In this document: one piece after another, positions 20,328 through 29,695 of the stretch
Numbering within the stretch: the stretch's first letter is position 1
Layout of the letters: each line of letters starts with the position of its first letter
DNA from: Albimonas sp963816545
Lineage (GTDB): Bacteria > Pseudomonadota > Alphaproteobacteria > Rhodobacterales > Rhodobacteraceae
NCBI GenBank assembly: GCA_963816545.1
Contig: CAWFLE010000007.1
Coordinates: forward strand, 248,001 to 312,000
Direction of reading: 5' to 3'
DNA: 64,000 nt
The notes under the pieces: generated by a model
What the model was told of the DNA's origin: nothing
What the model saw: only the letters and a program-made list of their open reading frames with translations
Database searches by the model: none
Translations under genes and position numbers: made by a program

Positions 20328-21601
20328 ATGCTGCTGCTGCTGAGTAACGCCTGGGCGCTGCTGCTGGGCATCTTCCTGCTGATGATCGGCAACGGGATGC
20401 AAGGCTCGCTGCTCGGCATCCGCGGGGCGATCGAGGGGTTCTCCGCCTCGCAGATGTCGCTGGTGATGTCGGGGTATTTCCTGGGGTTCCTGGTGTCGTC
20501 GCGCGCCACGCCCTCGCTGATCCGGCGGGTGGGGCATGTGCGGGTGTTCGCGGCCATGGCCTCGATCATCTCGGCGATCTTCATCCTGTATGCGGCGCGT
20601 GCCGAACGTCTGGGCCTGGGGGCTGATGCGGGTGGCGGTGGGGGCGTGCTTCGCCTCCGTCTACATCGTGGCCGAGAGCTGGCTGAACGACTCCTCGACC
20701 AACGAGACGCGGGGGCAGGTGCTCTCGGCCTACATGATCGTGCAGATGCTGGGGGTGGTCTCGGCGCAGGCGCTGCTGAACGTGGCGGACCCGGGGGGGT
20801 ATCTGCTGTTCGTGGTGATCTCGGTGCTGGTGTCGGTGAGTTTCGCGCCGATCCTGCTCACGGTGTCGCCGGCGCCGGTGCACCAGGCGACGAAGCCGAT
20901 GAGCTTCGGGCGGCTGTTCAGGGCCTCGCCGCTGGGGTTCGTGGGGACGGTGTTCCTCGGGTCGGTGTTCTCGGCGCATCTTCGGGATGTCGTCGGTCTA
21001 CGGGACGGAGCGGGGGTTCTCGATCGCGGAGATCTCGCTGTTCGTGGCGGTGGTCTATGTGGGGGGGATCGTCGCGCAGTTCCCGGTGGGGCGGCTGTCG
21101 GACCGGATGGACCGGCGCAAGCTGATCCTGGGGCTGACGGCGGCGGGGGTGGCGGCCTCCGTTCTCGCGGTGGCGGCGGAGGCCTCGACGCTGGTGGTGC
21201 TGGCCGCGGCGGCGGTGATCGGGGGGGTGGCGAACCCGCTCTATTCGCTGCTGATCGCGCATACGAACGATTATCTTCAGCCGGACGAGATGGCCTCGGC
21301 CTCCGGGGCGCTGTTGTTCCTCAACGGCGTAGGGGCGATCCTGGGGCCGCTGCTGGTGGGCGCGGGGATGACGGCGTTCGGCTCCTGGGCGTTCTTCGGC
21401 TATGTGGGGCTGATGTTCGCGCTGATCTGCGGCTATGCGGCGTGGCGGATGACGCGGCGGGCGGCGGCGCCGGCGGAGGAGACGGTGGCCTACGCGCCGG
21501 TGATGCCGGGGGCGACGCCGGTGGCAGCCGGGATCGCCACCGCCTACGCGCAGGAGCATGCGGAAGAGGCGCATGCGGAGCATCCGTCGCACGCGGCTTG
21601 A
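20328..21601 (+). CDS. MFS transporter (two frameshifts in this sequence)
   Basis: Twelve-helix major facilitator carrier. The ATG at 20328 opens LLLLSNAWALLLGIFLLMIG. The frame breaks at about 20592-20599 (extra base in GCGGCGCGTG) and resumes VPNVWAWGLMRVAVGACFASVYIVAESWLND. It breaks again at about 20974-20977 (GGCGCATC) and resumes MSSVYGTERGFSIAEISLFVAVVY. Removing both bases gives 423 residues. GRLSDRMDRRKLI is the conserved MFS inter-helix loop (GxxxDRxxRR) placed after helix 8. The C-terminal tail is His/Glu-rich. Substrate unknown; the layout resembles YcaD-like carriers. Confidence 0.8.
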
Positions 21602-21656
21602 GGCTTGCCTGGGGCGCCCGCGCGCGCGAGGCTGCGCGCGACCGAGGAGGATGCGC

Positions 21657-22229
21657 ATGGCGGAACCGGGGGAGATCCTGGCGTTCTGGCTCGAGGATGT
21701 CGGGCCGCAGGGATGGTATGGCGGCGGGCCCGCGCTGGACGAGGCGATTCGCCGGCGCTTCGGGCGCGCGTGGCGCGCGGCGCGGAGCGGCGCGTTCGAG
21801 AGCTGGCAGGCCGATCCCGCCGGCGCGATGGCGCTGCTGATCCTGATCGACCAGTTCCCGCGCAACATGCACCGCGGCTCGGCGCTCGGCTTCGCCACGG
21901 ATGCGCGGGCGCGGCGGGTGGCGCGGCGCGCCATGGCGGAGGGGTTCGACCTGCGCTCCGACCCCGGCGCGCGGGAGTTCTTCTACCTGCCCTTCATGCA
22001 TTCCGAGCGGATGATGGATCAGGACCTGTCGGTCCGGCTCTACCGCGGACGCATGGGCCCGGGGCTCCGGGCGGAGAAGCTGCCCCACGCGCGCGCCCAT
22101 CGCGCCGTGATCGCACGCTTCGGGCGGTTCCCCTATCGCAACGAGGCGCTGGGGCGGGAGACGACGGCGGAGGAGGCCGCGTGGATGGACGCCGGAGGCT
22201 ACGCGCAGGAGGTCGCGCGCTTCGCCTGA
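21657..22229 (+). CDS. DUF924-family protein
   Basis: 190 residues. The start at 21657 lies six bases after a GAGGAGG ribosome-binding site that directly abuts the ATG at 21651, so 21657 is preferred. Recognisable DUF924 blocks: ILAFWLEDVGPQGWY with DEAIRRRFG, LILIDQFPRNMHRGSALGFATD, EFFYLPFMHSERM, and HRAVIARFGRFPYRNEALGR near the end. It is an all-helical, TPR-like cytosolic family of unknown function, widespread in proteobacteria. It follows the MFS gene by 55 bases. Confidence 0.85.
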   Translation: MAEPGEILAFWLEDVGPQGWYGGGPALDEAIRRRFGRAWRAARSGAFESWQADPAGAMALLILIDQFPRNMHRGSALGFATDARARRVARRAMAEGFDLRSDPGAREFFYLPFMHSERMMDQDLSVRLYRGRMGPGLRAEKLPHARAHRAVIARFGRFPYRNEALGRETTAEEAAWMDAGGYAQEVARFA

Positions 22230-22344
22230 TCCGGTCGCGCGCGGTCCGCGCTTCGCAAGAAGCTTGCCGACGTTTCGCTTTCTTGTGACCCGCGCCATCG
22301 GCTAAACCCGCAGGGAGACCCGAAGAAACCGCGAGGGGAAGCCC

Positions 22345-23737
22345 ATGGCAGACCAGTTCGACGTCGTCGTGATAGGGGCGGGGCCGGGCGGCTACGTCGC
22401 CGCCATCCGCTGCGCGCAGCTCGGGCTGAAGACGGCCATCGTGGAGCGGGAGCATCTGGGCGGCATCTGCCTCAACTGGGGCTGCATCCCCACCAAGGCG
22501 ATGCTGCGCTCGGCCGAGGTGTTCCACCTGTTCCACCGCGCGAAGGACTTCGGGCTGAGCGTGGAGAATCCCTCCTATGATCTTGATGCGGTGGTGAAAC
22601 GGTCGCGCGGGGTGGCGAAGCAGCTGACCTCCGGCGTGGGCCACCTGATGAAGAAGCACAAGATCGAGGTGGTGATGGGGGAGGCGACGCTGCCGTTGCG
22701 CGGCGAGGTCAGGGTGAAGGGGGAGAAGGGGGAGCGGGCGCTTCGGGCGAAGGACGTGATCCTCGCCACCGGCGCGCGGGCCCGGGAGGTGCCGGGGCTG
22801 GAGGCGGACGGCGAGCTGGTCTGGACCTACAAGCACGCGCTGGTCCCGAAGCGGATGCCTTCGAAGCTGCTGGTGGTCGGCTCCGGGCGCCATCGGGATC
22901 GAATTCGCGAGCTTCTACAACGCGCTCGGGGCCGACGTTACGGTCGTGGAGATGTTGCCGCGCATTCTTCCCGTCGAGGATGAGGAGATCGCGGTCTTCG
23001 CCCGGAAATCCTTCGAGAAGCAGGGGATGAAGTTCCGCGAGGGCTCCACCGTCGCGAAGCTGGAGCGGGCCGAGGGCAAGGCCACGGCGCATATCGAGAA
23101 GGACGGGAAGACCGAGAAGCTGGAATTCGACGCCGTGATCTCGGCGGTGGGGATCGTGGGCAACGTTGAGGACCTCGGGTTCGAGGAGCTGGGCGTGAAG
23201 GTCGAGCGGGCGCATGTGGTGGTGGACCGCCATTGCCGCACGGGGGTGGAGGGGATCTGGGCGATCGGGGACCTCGCGGGCGCGCCGTGGCTGGCGCACA
23301 AGGCGATGCATGAGGGGGTGATGGTGGCGGAGCTGATCGCGGGGCATGACGCCCATGCGACGCCGGTGACCAACATCCCGGGATGCACCTATTGCCAGCC
23401 GCAGATCGCCTCCGTGGGGCTGACGGAGGCCAAGGCGAAGGAGGCGGGGCATGAGGTGAAGGTCGGGCGCTTCCCCTTCGTGGGCAACGGCAAGGCCATC
23501 GCGCTCGGCGAGCCGGAGGGGATGGTGAAGACGGTGTTCGACGCGAAGACGGGCGAGCTGCTTGGCGCTCACATGGTCGGCGCCGAGGTCACCGAGCTGA
23601 TCCAGGGCTACGCGGTCGGCAAGACGCTGGAGACCACGGAGGCCGAGCTGATCGCGACCGTATTCCCGCACCCGACGCTCTCGGAGATGATGCACGAGAG
23701 CGTGCTCGCGGCCTTCGGGCGGACGCTTCACTATTGA
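22345..23737 (+). CDS. lpdA: Dihydrolipoyl dehydrogenase (frameshifted in this sequence)
   Basis: FAD-dependent E3 that reoxidises lipoamide in 2-oxoacid dehydrogenase complexes. ATG 22345 follows GAGGGGAAG. FAD motif VVVIGAGPGGYVAAI, then GGICLNWGCIPTKA with the redox disulfide. The frame breaks at 22887-22890 in the NAD-binding loop (GGGCGCC where GGCGCC is expected) and resumes AIGIEFASFYNALGADVTVVE. One base removed gives 463 residues. The second frame includes WAIGDLAGAPWLAHKA and the C-terminal HPTLSEMMHES with the catalytic His-Glu. No E1/E2 genes are nearby. Confidence 0.92.
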
Positions 23738-23740
23738 TCG

Positions 23741-23764
23741 GATAGCGGGGCGCCGCCCGCTATC
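23741..23764 (+). terminator. Hairpin after lpdA
   Basis: Perfect 9-bp stem GATAGCGGG/CCCGCTATC with loop GCGCCG, starting three bases after the lpdA stop. No U-tract follows. Confidence 0.5.
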
Positions 23765-23926
23765 GGAAGCGAAGCGTTGGATGGCGATCCGCGGGGGGTT
23801 CTCGGAAGGGCGAACCTCCCCACAACGCAGGCTCCCGCAATGGGGCCCTTGGCGTTGACAGGCCGCGCATTCTGACGCAAAAATTAACGAATTATTCATA
23901 TTTATGAAGCCGCCGGGGGGCCGCTC

Positions 23927-24559
23927 ATGCACTCGTTCCGTTTCGCGTGGCGCAGTTGCGCCGCGGGCCTTGCGCTGCTGGTCCCGACGCAGGGGGAGGC
24001 GAGCCGCGTGGAGCTGTCCACGGGCTTCCTGGGCAGGGTCGCGCAGGACGGGAACATGTTCGACGTGCTGGTCGGGCCGCGGCGGCTGACCGTGACCGGG
24101 CTGGGGCTGCACCTGGAGCCGACGGTGACCACCGTGCGCCTCTTCGTGCTGGAGGGGAGCTGGCTGGACGCGCCGAACGACGCGGACGCCTGGACCGTCA
24201 TCGACACGGTGTTCGGCATCGCGTCGGCAGGCGCGGGGCGCGAGACGCGGGTGGACGTGGCGGATTTCGACCTGGAGGCGGGGCGGCGCTACGGCTTCTA
24301 CATCACCACGCCGGGGGGCGACGCCGATCTGATCTACTCGGTCGGGACGCAGGTGGGGGCGGTCGCCGCGCAGAACGACGAGCTGACCCTCTTCGAGGGC
24401 GCGGCGCGGACCTACCCGTTCTTCCTGTCGCTGGCTCCGCGGGTCTGGAACGGGTCGATCCTCTATGAGAACTATGTTCCGCTTCCCGCGGCGGCGGCTT
24501 CGATGCTGCTGGGGCTGGGCGGTCTGGCGGCACTGCGCCTGAAGCGCGGCGCCTGCTGA
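23927..24559 (+). CDS. Small exported protein with VPLPA-CTERM sorting signal
   Basis: 210 residues. Signal peptide at the N-terminus (hydrophobic 10-22, cut after GEA). The middle is a beta-rich domain I do not recognise, with VELSTGFLGRVAQDGNMFDV, GRRYGFYITTPGGDAD and an ENYVP just before the tail. The C-terminus VPLPAAAASMLLGLGGLAAL then LKRG fits the VPLPA-CTERM tripartite signal of Rhodobacterales exosortase substrates, so it is expected on the cell surface or in matrix. The upstream leader (23870-23905) is unusually AT-rich for this window and contains TTGACA at 23855, a possible promoter. A strong terminator follows at 24591. Confidence 0.75.
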   Translation: MHSFRFAWRSCAAGLALLVPTQGEASRVELSTGFLGRVAQDGNMFDVLVGPRRLTVTGLGLHLEPTVTTVRLFVLEGSWLDAPNDADAWTVIDTVFGIASAGAGRETRVDVADFDLEAGRRYGFYITTPGGDADLIYSVGTQVGAVAAQNDELTLFEGAARTYPFFLSLAPRVWNGSILYENYVPLPAAAASMLLGLGGLAALRLKRGAC

Positions 24560-24590
24560 GGCCTGTCAGGGCCGGAGGGGGTTGGAACGA

Positions 24591-24620
24591 AAGGGGCCGC
24601 TCCGGTCGGAGCGGCCCCTT
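24591..24620. terminator. Strong bidirectional hairpin between VPLPA-CTERM gene and catalase
   Basis: Perfect 14-bp stem AAGGGGCCGCTCCG/CGGAGCGGCCCCTT with a two-base centre, between two convergent stop codons. This is the clearest terminator-type structure in the window. Confidence 0.75.
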
Positions 24621-24638
24621 CGCATGTGCGCCTCGCGG

Positions 24639-26141
24639 TCAGCCGGCGGCGTGGGAGGTCCCGTGGGCCGACTGCTCGGACCTCGCGTTGGCGTCGGGCG
24701 CCTTCAGCGCCGCCCGCACGCCCGCGCCGTAGTCCGGGTGGACCTTGTCGAAATGCGCGAGCTGACGCTCCACGATCTCCTGCGGGACGCCCTGCATGGC
24801 GCCGGCGATGTTGTCGAAGAGCCGGTGGCGCTGGCCCTCGTCGAACATCTCGAACAGCGCGCGGGGCTGGGAGTAGTGGTCGGCCGTTCCGCGGAAGTCA
24901 TAGCGGCCCACCTCGCCGGCGTAGCGGTGCGGCGGCTCCTTGACCGACGGATCCTCCACCGGGCCGCCGAAGCTGTTGGGCTCGTAATAGGCGTCCGGGT
25001 TGGTCTTCAGGCCGAAGGGCATGGTGCCGTCGCGGTGATAGTGGGCGACGGGGCAGCGGGGCTTGTTGACCTCCAGCGACTCGTAATGGGTGCCGATCCG
25101 ATAGCGATGCGCATCCGGATAGGAGAAGAGCCGGCCCTGGAGCATCTTGTCCGGAGAGAAGCCGATGCCGGGGACCACGTTCGAGGGGTTGAACGCGGAC
25201 TGCTCGATCTCGGCGAAGTAGTTGTCGGGGTTCCGGTTCAGCTCCATCTCGCCGACCTTGATCAGCGGGTAGTCGCCATGCGGCCAGACCTTGGTGAGGT
25301 CGAAGGCGGACCAGCCGGTCTTCTCCTGGAACTGCTGCTCCTCGCCCTCGGGCATGATCTGGATGAACATGTCCCACTTGGGGAAGTCGCCGTTCTCGAT
25401 CGTGCCGAAAAGGGCTTCCTGGTAGGTCTCGCGCGAGTTGCCGATGACCTCCACCGACTCCTTGTTGGTGAAGTGCTTGTGGCCCTGGCGGGTCTTGAAG
25501 TGGAACTTGACCCAGTAGCGCTCGCCCTGGTCGTTCCACAGCGAGAAGGTGTGCGAGCCGTAGCCGTTCATGTGCATCGGCGTCTGCGGCAGGCCGCGGT
25601 CCGACATCAGGATGGTGACCTGATGCAGGGACTCGGGGCACAGGGACCAGAAATCCCACATTGCGGTGGCGGAGCGCATGTTGGTGCGCGGGTGGCGCTT
25701 CTGGGTGTGGATGAAGTCCGGGAACTTGTAGGGGTCGGCCACGAAGAACACGGGCGTGTTGTTGCCCACGAGGTCCCAGTTGCCCTCCTCGGTGTAGAAC
25801 TTCATCGAGAAGCCGCGCACGTCGCGCTCGGCGTCGGCCGCGCCCTGTTCGCCGGCCACGGTGGAGAAGCGGGCCAGAAGCTCGGTCTTCGCGCCGGGCT
25901 GGAGAACCTTGGCACGGGTGTACTTCGAGACGTCCTCGGTCACCGTCAGCGTGCCGTAGGCGCCCCAGCCCTTGGCGTGGACGACGCGCTCGGGGATGCG
26001 CTCGCGGTTCTGATGGGCGAGCTTCTCGACGAGCTGGTAGTCCTCCAGCAGCACCGGGCCCCAGGCGCCGACGGTCTTGGAGTTCTGATTGTCGGCGACG
26101 GGGGCGCCGGCGGAGGTCGTGAGGCGCGGTCTGTCGGCCAT
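24639..26141 (-). CDS. katA: Monofunctional haem catalase
   Basis: Breaks down H2O2. 500 residues from ATG 26141, a small-subunit (clade 3) catalase by length. Catalytic His in RVVHAKGWGAYG and Asn in NWDLVGNNTPVFFV. Proximal haem Tyr in RLFSYPDAHRYRIG. FSTVAGEQGAADAERDVRGF and HMNGYGSHTFSLWN are conserved. Frame intact. The gene diverges from oxyR with 127 bases between starts, so it is very likely an OxyR target. Confidence 0.96.
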   Translation of the reverse strand: MADRPRLTTSAGAPVADNQNSKTVGAWGPVLLEDYQLVEKLAHQNRERIPERVVHAKGWGAYGTLTVTEDVSKYTRAKVLQPGAKTELLARFSTVAGEQGAADAERDVRGFSMKFYTEEGNWDLVGNNTPVFFVADPYKFPDFIHTQKRHPRTNMRSATAMWDFWSLCPESLHQVTILMSDRGLPQTPMHMNGYGSHTFSLWNDQGERYWVKFHFKTRQGHKHFTNKESVEVIGNSRETYQEALFGTIENGDFPKWDMFIQIMPEGEEQQFQEKTGWSAFDLTKVWPHGDYPLIKVGEMELNRNPDNYFAEIEQSAFNPSNVVPGIGFSPDKMLQGRLFSYPDAHRYRIGTHYESLEVNKPRCPVAHYHRDGTMPFGLKTNPDAYYEPNSFGGPVEDPSVKEPPHRYAGEVGRYDFRGTADHYSQPRALFEMFDEGQRHRLFDNIAGAMQGVPQEIVERQLAHFDKVHPDYGAGVRAALKAPDANARSEQSAHGTSHAAG

Positions 26142-26229
26142 GGGCTCTCTCCTCTGGCTGGCTCGCGGGCGCGGGGCCCGCGGCGAGCGAATTCGAACGG
26201 TTCCAGAATGACGACTCGGCGCGATAAAG

Positions 26230-26245
26230 TGAAATTGGAAATTCA
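26230..26245. promoter_or_regulatory. Possible OxyR operator between katA and oxyR
   Basis: TGAAATTGGAAATTCA is an imperfect 16-bp palindrome (12 of 16 positions symmetric) in the AT-rich part of the katA-oxyR gap, containing a LysR-type T-N11-A. Its position suits shared control of both genes. The match to a specific OxyR consensus is only suggestive. Confidence 0.35.
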
Positions 26246-26268
26246 GTTCGCGGTGATAGGATAAAATT

Positions 26269-27174
26269 ATGAACGTCACCCTCAGGCAGCTCCGGTATTT
26301 CCTCGCGCTGGCCGAACACCGGCATTTCGGACGGGCGGCGGAGGCGTGCGCCGTCAGCCAGCCGGCGTTGTCGGTCCAGATCCGGGAGCTGGAGGAGACG
26401 CTCGGCGCGCCGCTGGCCGAGCGGGGGCGGCGGGAGGTGGTGCTGACCGCCGCCGGGCGGGAGGTGGCGGCGCGCGCTGCGCGGGTGCTGGCCGAGGTGC
26501 GGGAGATCGAGCAGGCGGCGCGCTGGTCCCGCGGGCTTTCGGGGCGGCTGTCGCTGGGGGTGATTCCCACGGTCGCGCCCTACCTGCTGCCCGCCGCGCT
26601 GCCGCTGCTGAGGGCGCGGAACCTGGAGCTGGACCTCGGGGTGCGGGAGGCGCAGACCTCGGCGCTGGTGGCGGAGGTGCGGGACGGGCGGCTGGACGCG
26701 GCGGTGATCGCGCTGCCCTCGGGGGAGGACGGGCTTGCGGAGGCGCCGCTGTTCGAGGACCGCTTCCTGCTGGCCTCGCCCGCCGGCCGCCCGGCGCCCG
26801 AGGCGCTCAGGCCCGAGGACCTTCAGCCCGAGCGGCTGCTCCTGCTGGACGAGGGGCATTGCCTGACCGACCAGGCGCTCGCGGCCTGCCGGCTGGACCG
26901 GGACCGGACGCGGATGGACCTGCGGGCGTCGTCGCTTTCGACGCTGGCGCGGCTGGCGGCGGAGGGCTTCGGCTACACGCTGCTGCCGGAGATCGCGGTG
27001 GCGGCGGAGCAGGCGGCGGCCCCCGGCCTCGCGGTCCGGCGCTTCGCGGAGCCGCAGCCGGGGCGAACGGTGGGGCTGGTGCGCCGGGCGATCAGCGCCG
27101 ATGATGGCTGGTTCGCGGAGCTGGCCGAGATCCTGGCGCGGGCGGCCGCGGCGCTGGCCCGGCCGGAGCCGTGA
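26269..27174 (+). CDS. oxyR: Hydrogen-peroxide sensor, LysR-family regulator OxyR
   Basis: 301 residues. N-terminal winged HTH (MNVTLRQLRYFLALAEHRHFGRAAEACAVSQPALS) typical of LysR regulators. The C-terminal sensor domain contains LLLLDEGHCLTDQALAACRL, which aligns with the E. coli OxyR segment holding both redox cysteines (GHCLRDQ..C), so peroxide can form the activating disulfide. Divergence from the catalase gene supports the assignment. OxyR typically regulates its own gene and katA from the shared promoter region. Confidence 0.93.
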   Translation: MNVTLRQLRYFLALAEHRHFGRAAEACAVSQPALSVQIRELEETLGAPLAERGRREVVLTAAGREVAARAARVLAEVREIEQAARWSRGLSGRLSLGVIPTVAPYLLPAALPLLRARNLELDLGVREAQTSALVAEVRDGRLDAAVIALPSGEDGLAEAPLFEDRFLLASPAGRPAPEALRPEDLQPERLLLLDEGHCLTDQALAACRLDRDRTRMDLRASSLSTLARLAAEGFGYTLLPEIAVAAEQAAAPGLAVRRFAEPQPGRTVGLVRRAISADDGWFAELAEILARAAAALARPEP

Positions 27175-27233
27175 GACCGCGGGAGCGCTTTAGGCGGGCG
27201 GGTGGAAGCGCCGGGCGCTCGCTCCGGCCCCGG

Positions 27234-27254
27234 CCGCAACCCGCAACCCGCAAC
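27234..27254. repeat. CCGCAAC tandem heptamer, three perfect copies
   Basis: Three consecutive CCGCAAC units in the short gap between convergent oxyR and the NYN gene. A simple tandem repeat with no further structure. Confidence 0.7.
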
Positions 27255-27275
27255 CGTCCCGGACCGGCCACGCAC

Positions 27276-27953
27276 TCAGCCTGCGGAGAACCCTTCCGGA
27301 CGGAAGCGGACCATCGCCTCGGGCCCCCGCGGGTCGAGCGCGTAGAGCCCGGGGCGTCGGGACAGGTAGGCGCGCCAGTTCCTGTCGGGGTAGGAGCTGA
27401 TCCTGGTTCCGTGCGCCGCGTGCATCTTCGGGGCGAGCTCGACGATCCGCATGCCGCGCCCCTCCCGGCTGTGGAGGGCGATCATCTCGCGGATCTTCCG
27501 GTCGAAATCGGAGATGGGGGTCTCGTTGCAGGGCCGGACGGCTGCCGGCGCGCAAGCGGGCAGGACGATGAACTGCGTGCAGGCGAGGCGAAAGCTCTGC
27601 GGCGCCTTCGCCTCTCCGATCCCCAGGACATCGAGGCCATATTCCCGCAGGCGCTGCGCCAGATGCGAGAAGTCTCCGTCGGACGAAGCGATCGCGAAGC
27701 ACTCGATCCCCGCGCGCAGCGCCAGCTCCACCGCGTCGATGCTCAGCAGGAGGTCGGCCGCATTCTTGCCTGCGCCCGCATGCATCAGCCGGTAGCCGGG
27801 GGTCGTCAGCCAGGCGGAGGGCCGATTGGCGGACGCGTAGACGCGGCTGACGTCCACGCGCCCTCGCCTGGAGGCCTCCGACTGGAGTTGCATCGAACGG
27901 TTCGCGCCGATGTTGTCGCCATCGACCAGAAGCGCCACGCGCCGTGAACTCAT
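27276..27953 (-). CDS. NYN-domain (PIN-like) nuclease with C-terminal OST-HTH/LOTUS-like region
   Basis: 225 residues from ATG 27953, preceded by GGAGAGG. N-terminal NYN fold: VALLVDGDNIG (first Asp pair), KNAADLLLSIDAVELAL (central Asp) and FAIASSDGDFSHLAQRLREYG (C-terminal Asp pair) supply the acidic metal site of this RNase-like family (LabA/DUF88). The C-terminal ~75 residues (FDRKIREMIALHSREG...MHAAHGTRISSYPDRNWRAYL) look like an OST-HTH RNA-binding domain. It likely cleaves or binds RNA; the target is unknown. It converges on oxyR and lies downstream of hpt. Confidence 0.8.
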   Translation of the reverse strand: MSSRRVALLVDGDNIGANRSMQLQSEASRRGRVDVSRVYASANRPSAWLTTPGYRLMHAGAGKNAADLLLSIDAVELALRAGIECFAIASSDGDFSHLAQRLREYGLDVLGIGEAKAPQSFRLACTQFIVLPACAPAAVRPCNETPISDFDRKIREMIALHSREGRGMRIVELAPKMHAAHGTRISSYPDRNWRAYLSRRPGLYALDPRGPEAMVRFRPEGFSAG

Positions 27954-28047
27954 CCGCCTCTCCGAACCCATGGAACTCGCACGCAAGGCACTATCGGAAT
28001 GATAGTCCGGTCGTTGCGACGGAGGCGACCGTAAAATCGCGCGGCGG

Positions 28048-28624
28048 TCAGACGAAGCGGACTTTTCCGATGTAGCTGAGGTTCCGGTTCCGCTGGGCGT
28101 AGTCGATGCCGTAGCCGACCACGAACTCGTCCGGGATCTCGAACCCCACGAAGCGGGCCTTCACGTCGGCCTCGCGCCGGGTGGGCTTGTCGAGCAGGGC
28201 GCACACCTCCAGCCGCTTGGGCTTGCGGGCGCGCAGCATGTGCAGGACGTGGTGGAGGGTGAAGCCGGTGTCGACGATGTCCTCCACCACCAGGACGTCG
28301 CGGCCCTCGATCTCGCCGCGCAGGTCCTTGAGGATGCGCACCTCGCGCGACGAGACCATGGCGGCGCCGTAGGAGGAGGCCTCCATGAAGTCGATCTCCA
28401 CGCGGCAGGGTGATCTCCCGCGCGATGTCGGCGATGAACACGAAGCTGCCGCGCAGGAGGCCGACCACGATCAGCTTCTCGGTATCCGCGAAATAGTCGG
28501 AGATCTCGGCGGCCATCGCCTCCACCCGCGCGGCGATGGACTTCGCCGAGATCAGCTGGTCGATCACGTAGGGACGGCCGTCGGGGCCGGTCTCGGTCTG
28601 CTGCGCGGCGTTGGCTCTGGTCAT
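28048..28624 (-). CDS. hpt: Hypoxanthine phosphoribosyltransferase (frameshifted in this sequence)
   Basis: Purine salvage: hypoxanthine/guanine + PRPP to IMP/GMP. The start at 28624 has GAGGGGA upstream. The first frame carries VVGLLRGSFVFIADIAREI. One extra base at 28401-28404 breaks it, and it resumes VEIDFMEASSYG, then VLVVEDIVDTGFTLHHVL, the PRPP-binding signature. Corrected length is 191 residues. KARFVGFEIPDEFVVGYGID is the conserved C-terminal flap region. Closely spaced with the NYN gene but not overlapping. Confidence 0.92.
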
Positions 28625-28744
28625 GTCGGCTCCCCTCGTGGCTCGGCGCAACCTACGGGGGCGGAGGCGGCTTGTCTGCGGGCGAAAGCCGCGACGATAC
28701 GCCCAACTCGCCCCCGCGCGCGCGGCGCACTATCCCTCAGGCCC

Positions 28745-29200
28745 ATGCCGACGCACGCCGAAAAACGCCGGATGCCCTGGAGCGCCGATCAGATGTACGC
28801 CCTGATCGCGGACGTGGGGTCATACCCTGAATTCCTGCCCTGGTGCTCCGCCGCCCGGATCCGCAGCCGCACGTCCGAGCCGGACGGCTCGGAGGTGATG
28901 GAGGCGGACCTGGTGATCTCGTTCAAGGTGTTCCGGGAGCGGTTCGGCTCCCGCGTCGTGCTGAGGCCGCAGACGCGCCAGATCGAGGTCGCGTATCTGG
29001 ACGGGCCGTTCAAGTTTCTCAACAACCACTGGACCTTCACGCCGCTGGAGGACGGGGGCTGCGAGGTCGATTTCTTCGTGGAGTTCGAGTTCAAGTCCTT
29101 CGTGCTGCAGAAGCTGATCGGCGTGGTGTTCCACGAGGCGATGCAGCGGATCGTGCGGGCGTTCGAGGGGCGGGCGCGGGACCTTTACGGAACCCCCTAG
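28745..29200 (+). CDS. RatA/COQ10-like START-domain protein
   Basis: 151 residues. START/polyketide-cyclase fold family: MYALIADVGSYPEFLPWC near the N-terminus, then FRERFGSRV, DGPFKFLNNHWTFTP and VEFEFKSFVLQKLIGVVF are the hallmark of the bacterial RatA / mitochondrial COQ10 group. Homologues bind ubiquinone or its precursors and support respiration; E. coli RatA has also been described as a ribosome-association toxin. The role in ubiquinone handling is the more likely one here. Its TAG overlaps the stop of the convergent CinA-like gene by two bases. Confidence 0.88.
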   Translation: MPTHAEKRRMPWSADQMYALIADVGSYPEFLPWCSAARIRSRTSEPDGSEVMEADLVISFKVFRERFGSRVVLRPQTRQIEVAYLDGPFKFLNNHWTFTPLEDGGCEVDFFVEFEFKSFVLQKLIGVVFHEAMQRIVRAFEGRARDLYGTP

Positions 29201-29695
29201 GCGCGCGCCGCCTCGGCCAGCAGCTTGAGGGCGTGGACCACCGTCGCCTCGCGGACCTCGGCGCGGCCCAGGGCGCCGAACTGGACCGTCTCCGTGCGCA
29301 CGCCGCGCTCGTCCGCCACGCCGAAGCAGACCATCCCCTCGGGCTTGGGACCGGAGGCGCCGGGGCCGGCGACTCCGGTGACGGAGATGGCGATCTGGGC
29401 GTGCGGAGCGCTCCAGCGCGCCCTGCGCCATGGCGGCGGCGGTGGGCTCCGAGACGGCGCCGTGGGCGCGCAGCGTATCGTCCGAGACGCCCAGCGCCTC
29501 CCGCTTCGCGTCGTTGGAATAGACGACGTAGCCCCGCTCGGCGACCGAGGAGGAGCCGGCCACGGAGGTGAGCGCTCCCATGATGAGCCCGCCCGTGCAG
29601 CTTTCCGCGGTGACGATCTTGCGCCCCGACTGCCGGGCGGCCTCCAGCGCCGCGGCGGCGAGGGAGCAGGTTTCGGCGTTGAGAAGTCCGGTCAT
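29197..29695 (-). CDS. CinA C-terminal-type amidase, NMN deamidase-like (frameshifted in this sequence)
   Basis: Stand-alone C-terminal domain of CinA; such proteins (PncC) hydrolyse nicotinamide mononucleotide amide in NAD recycling. ATG 29695, KIVTAESCTGGLIMGALT with the catalytic Ser, ERGYVVYSNDAKREALGV and HGAVSEPTAAAMAQGA. One extra base at 29402-29406 breaks the frame, which resumes HAQIAISVTGVAGPGASG and KPEGMVCFGVA. Corrected length is 165 residues, normal for the family. It overlaps the pgpA stop by four bases (ATGA), so the two are coupled. Confidence 0.9.

Noticed and set aside
20592..20977. Programmed frameshifting in the MFS gene
   Set aside because: The same type of one-base break occurs in many unrelated housekeeping genes without shared slippery sequences or pseudoknots, so errors are the simpler explanation.
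27234..27254. CCGCAAC repeats as a CRISPR array
   Set aside because: Units are seven bases with no spacers and only three copies; a simple tandem repeat.
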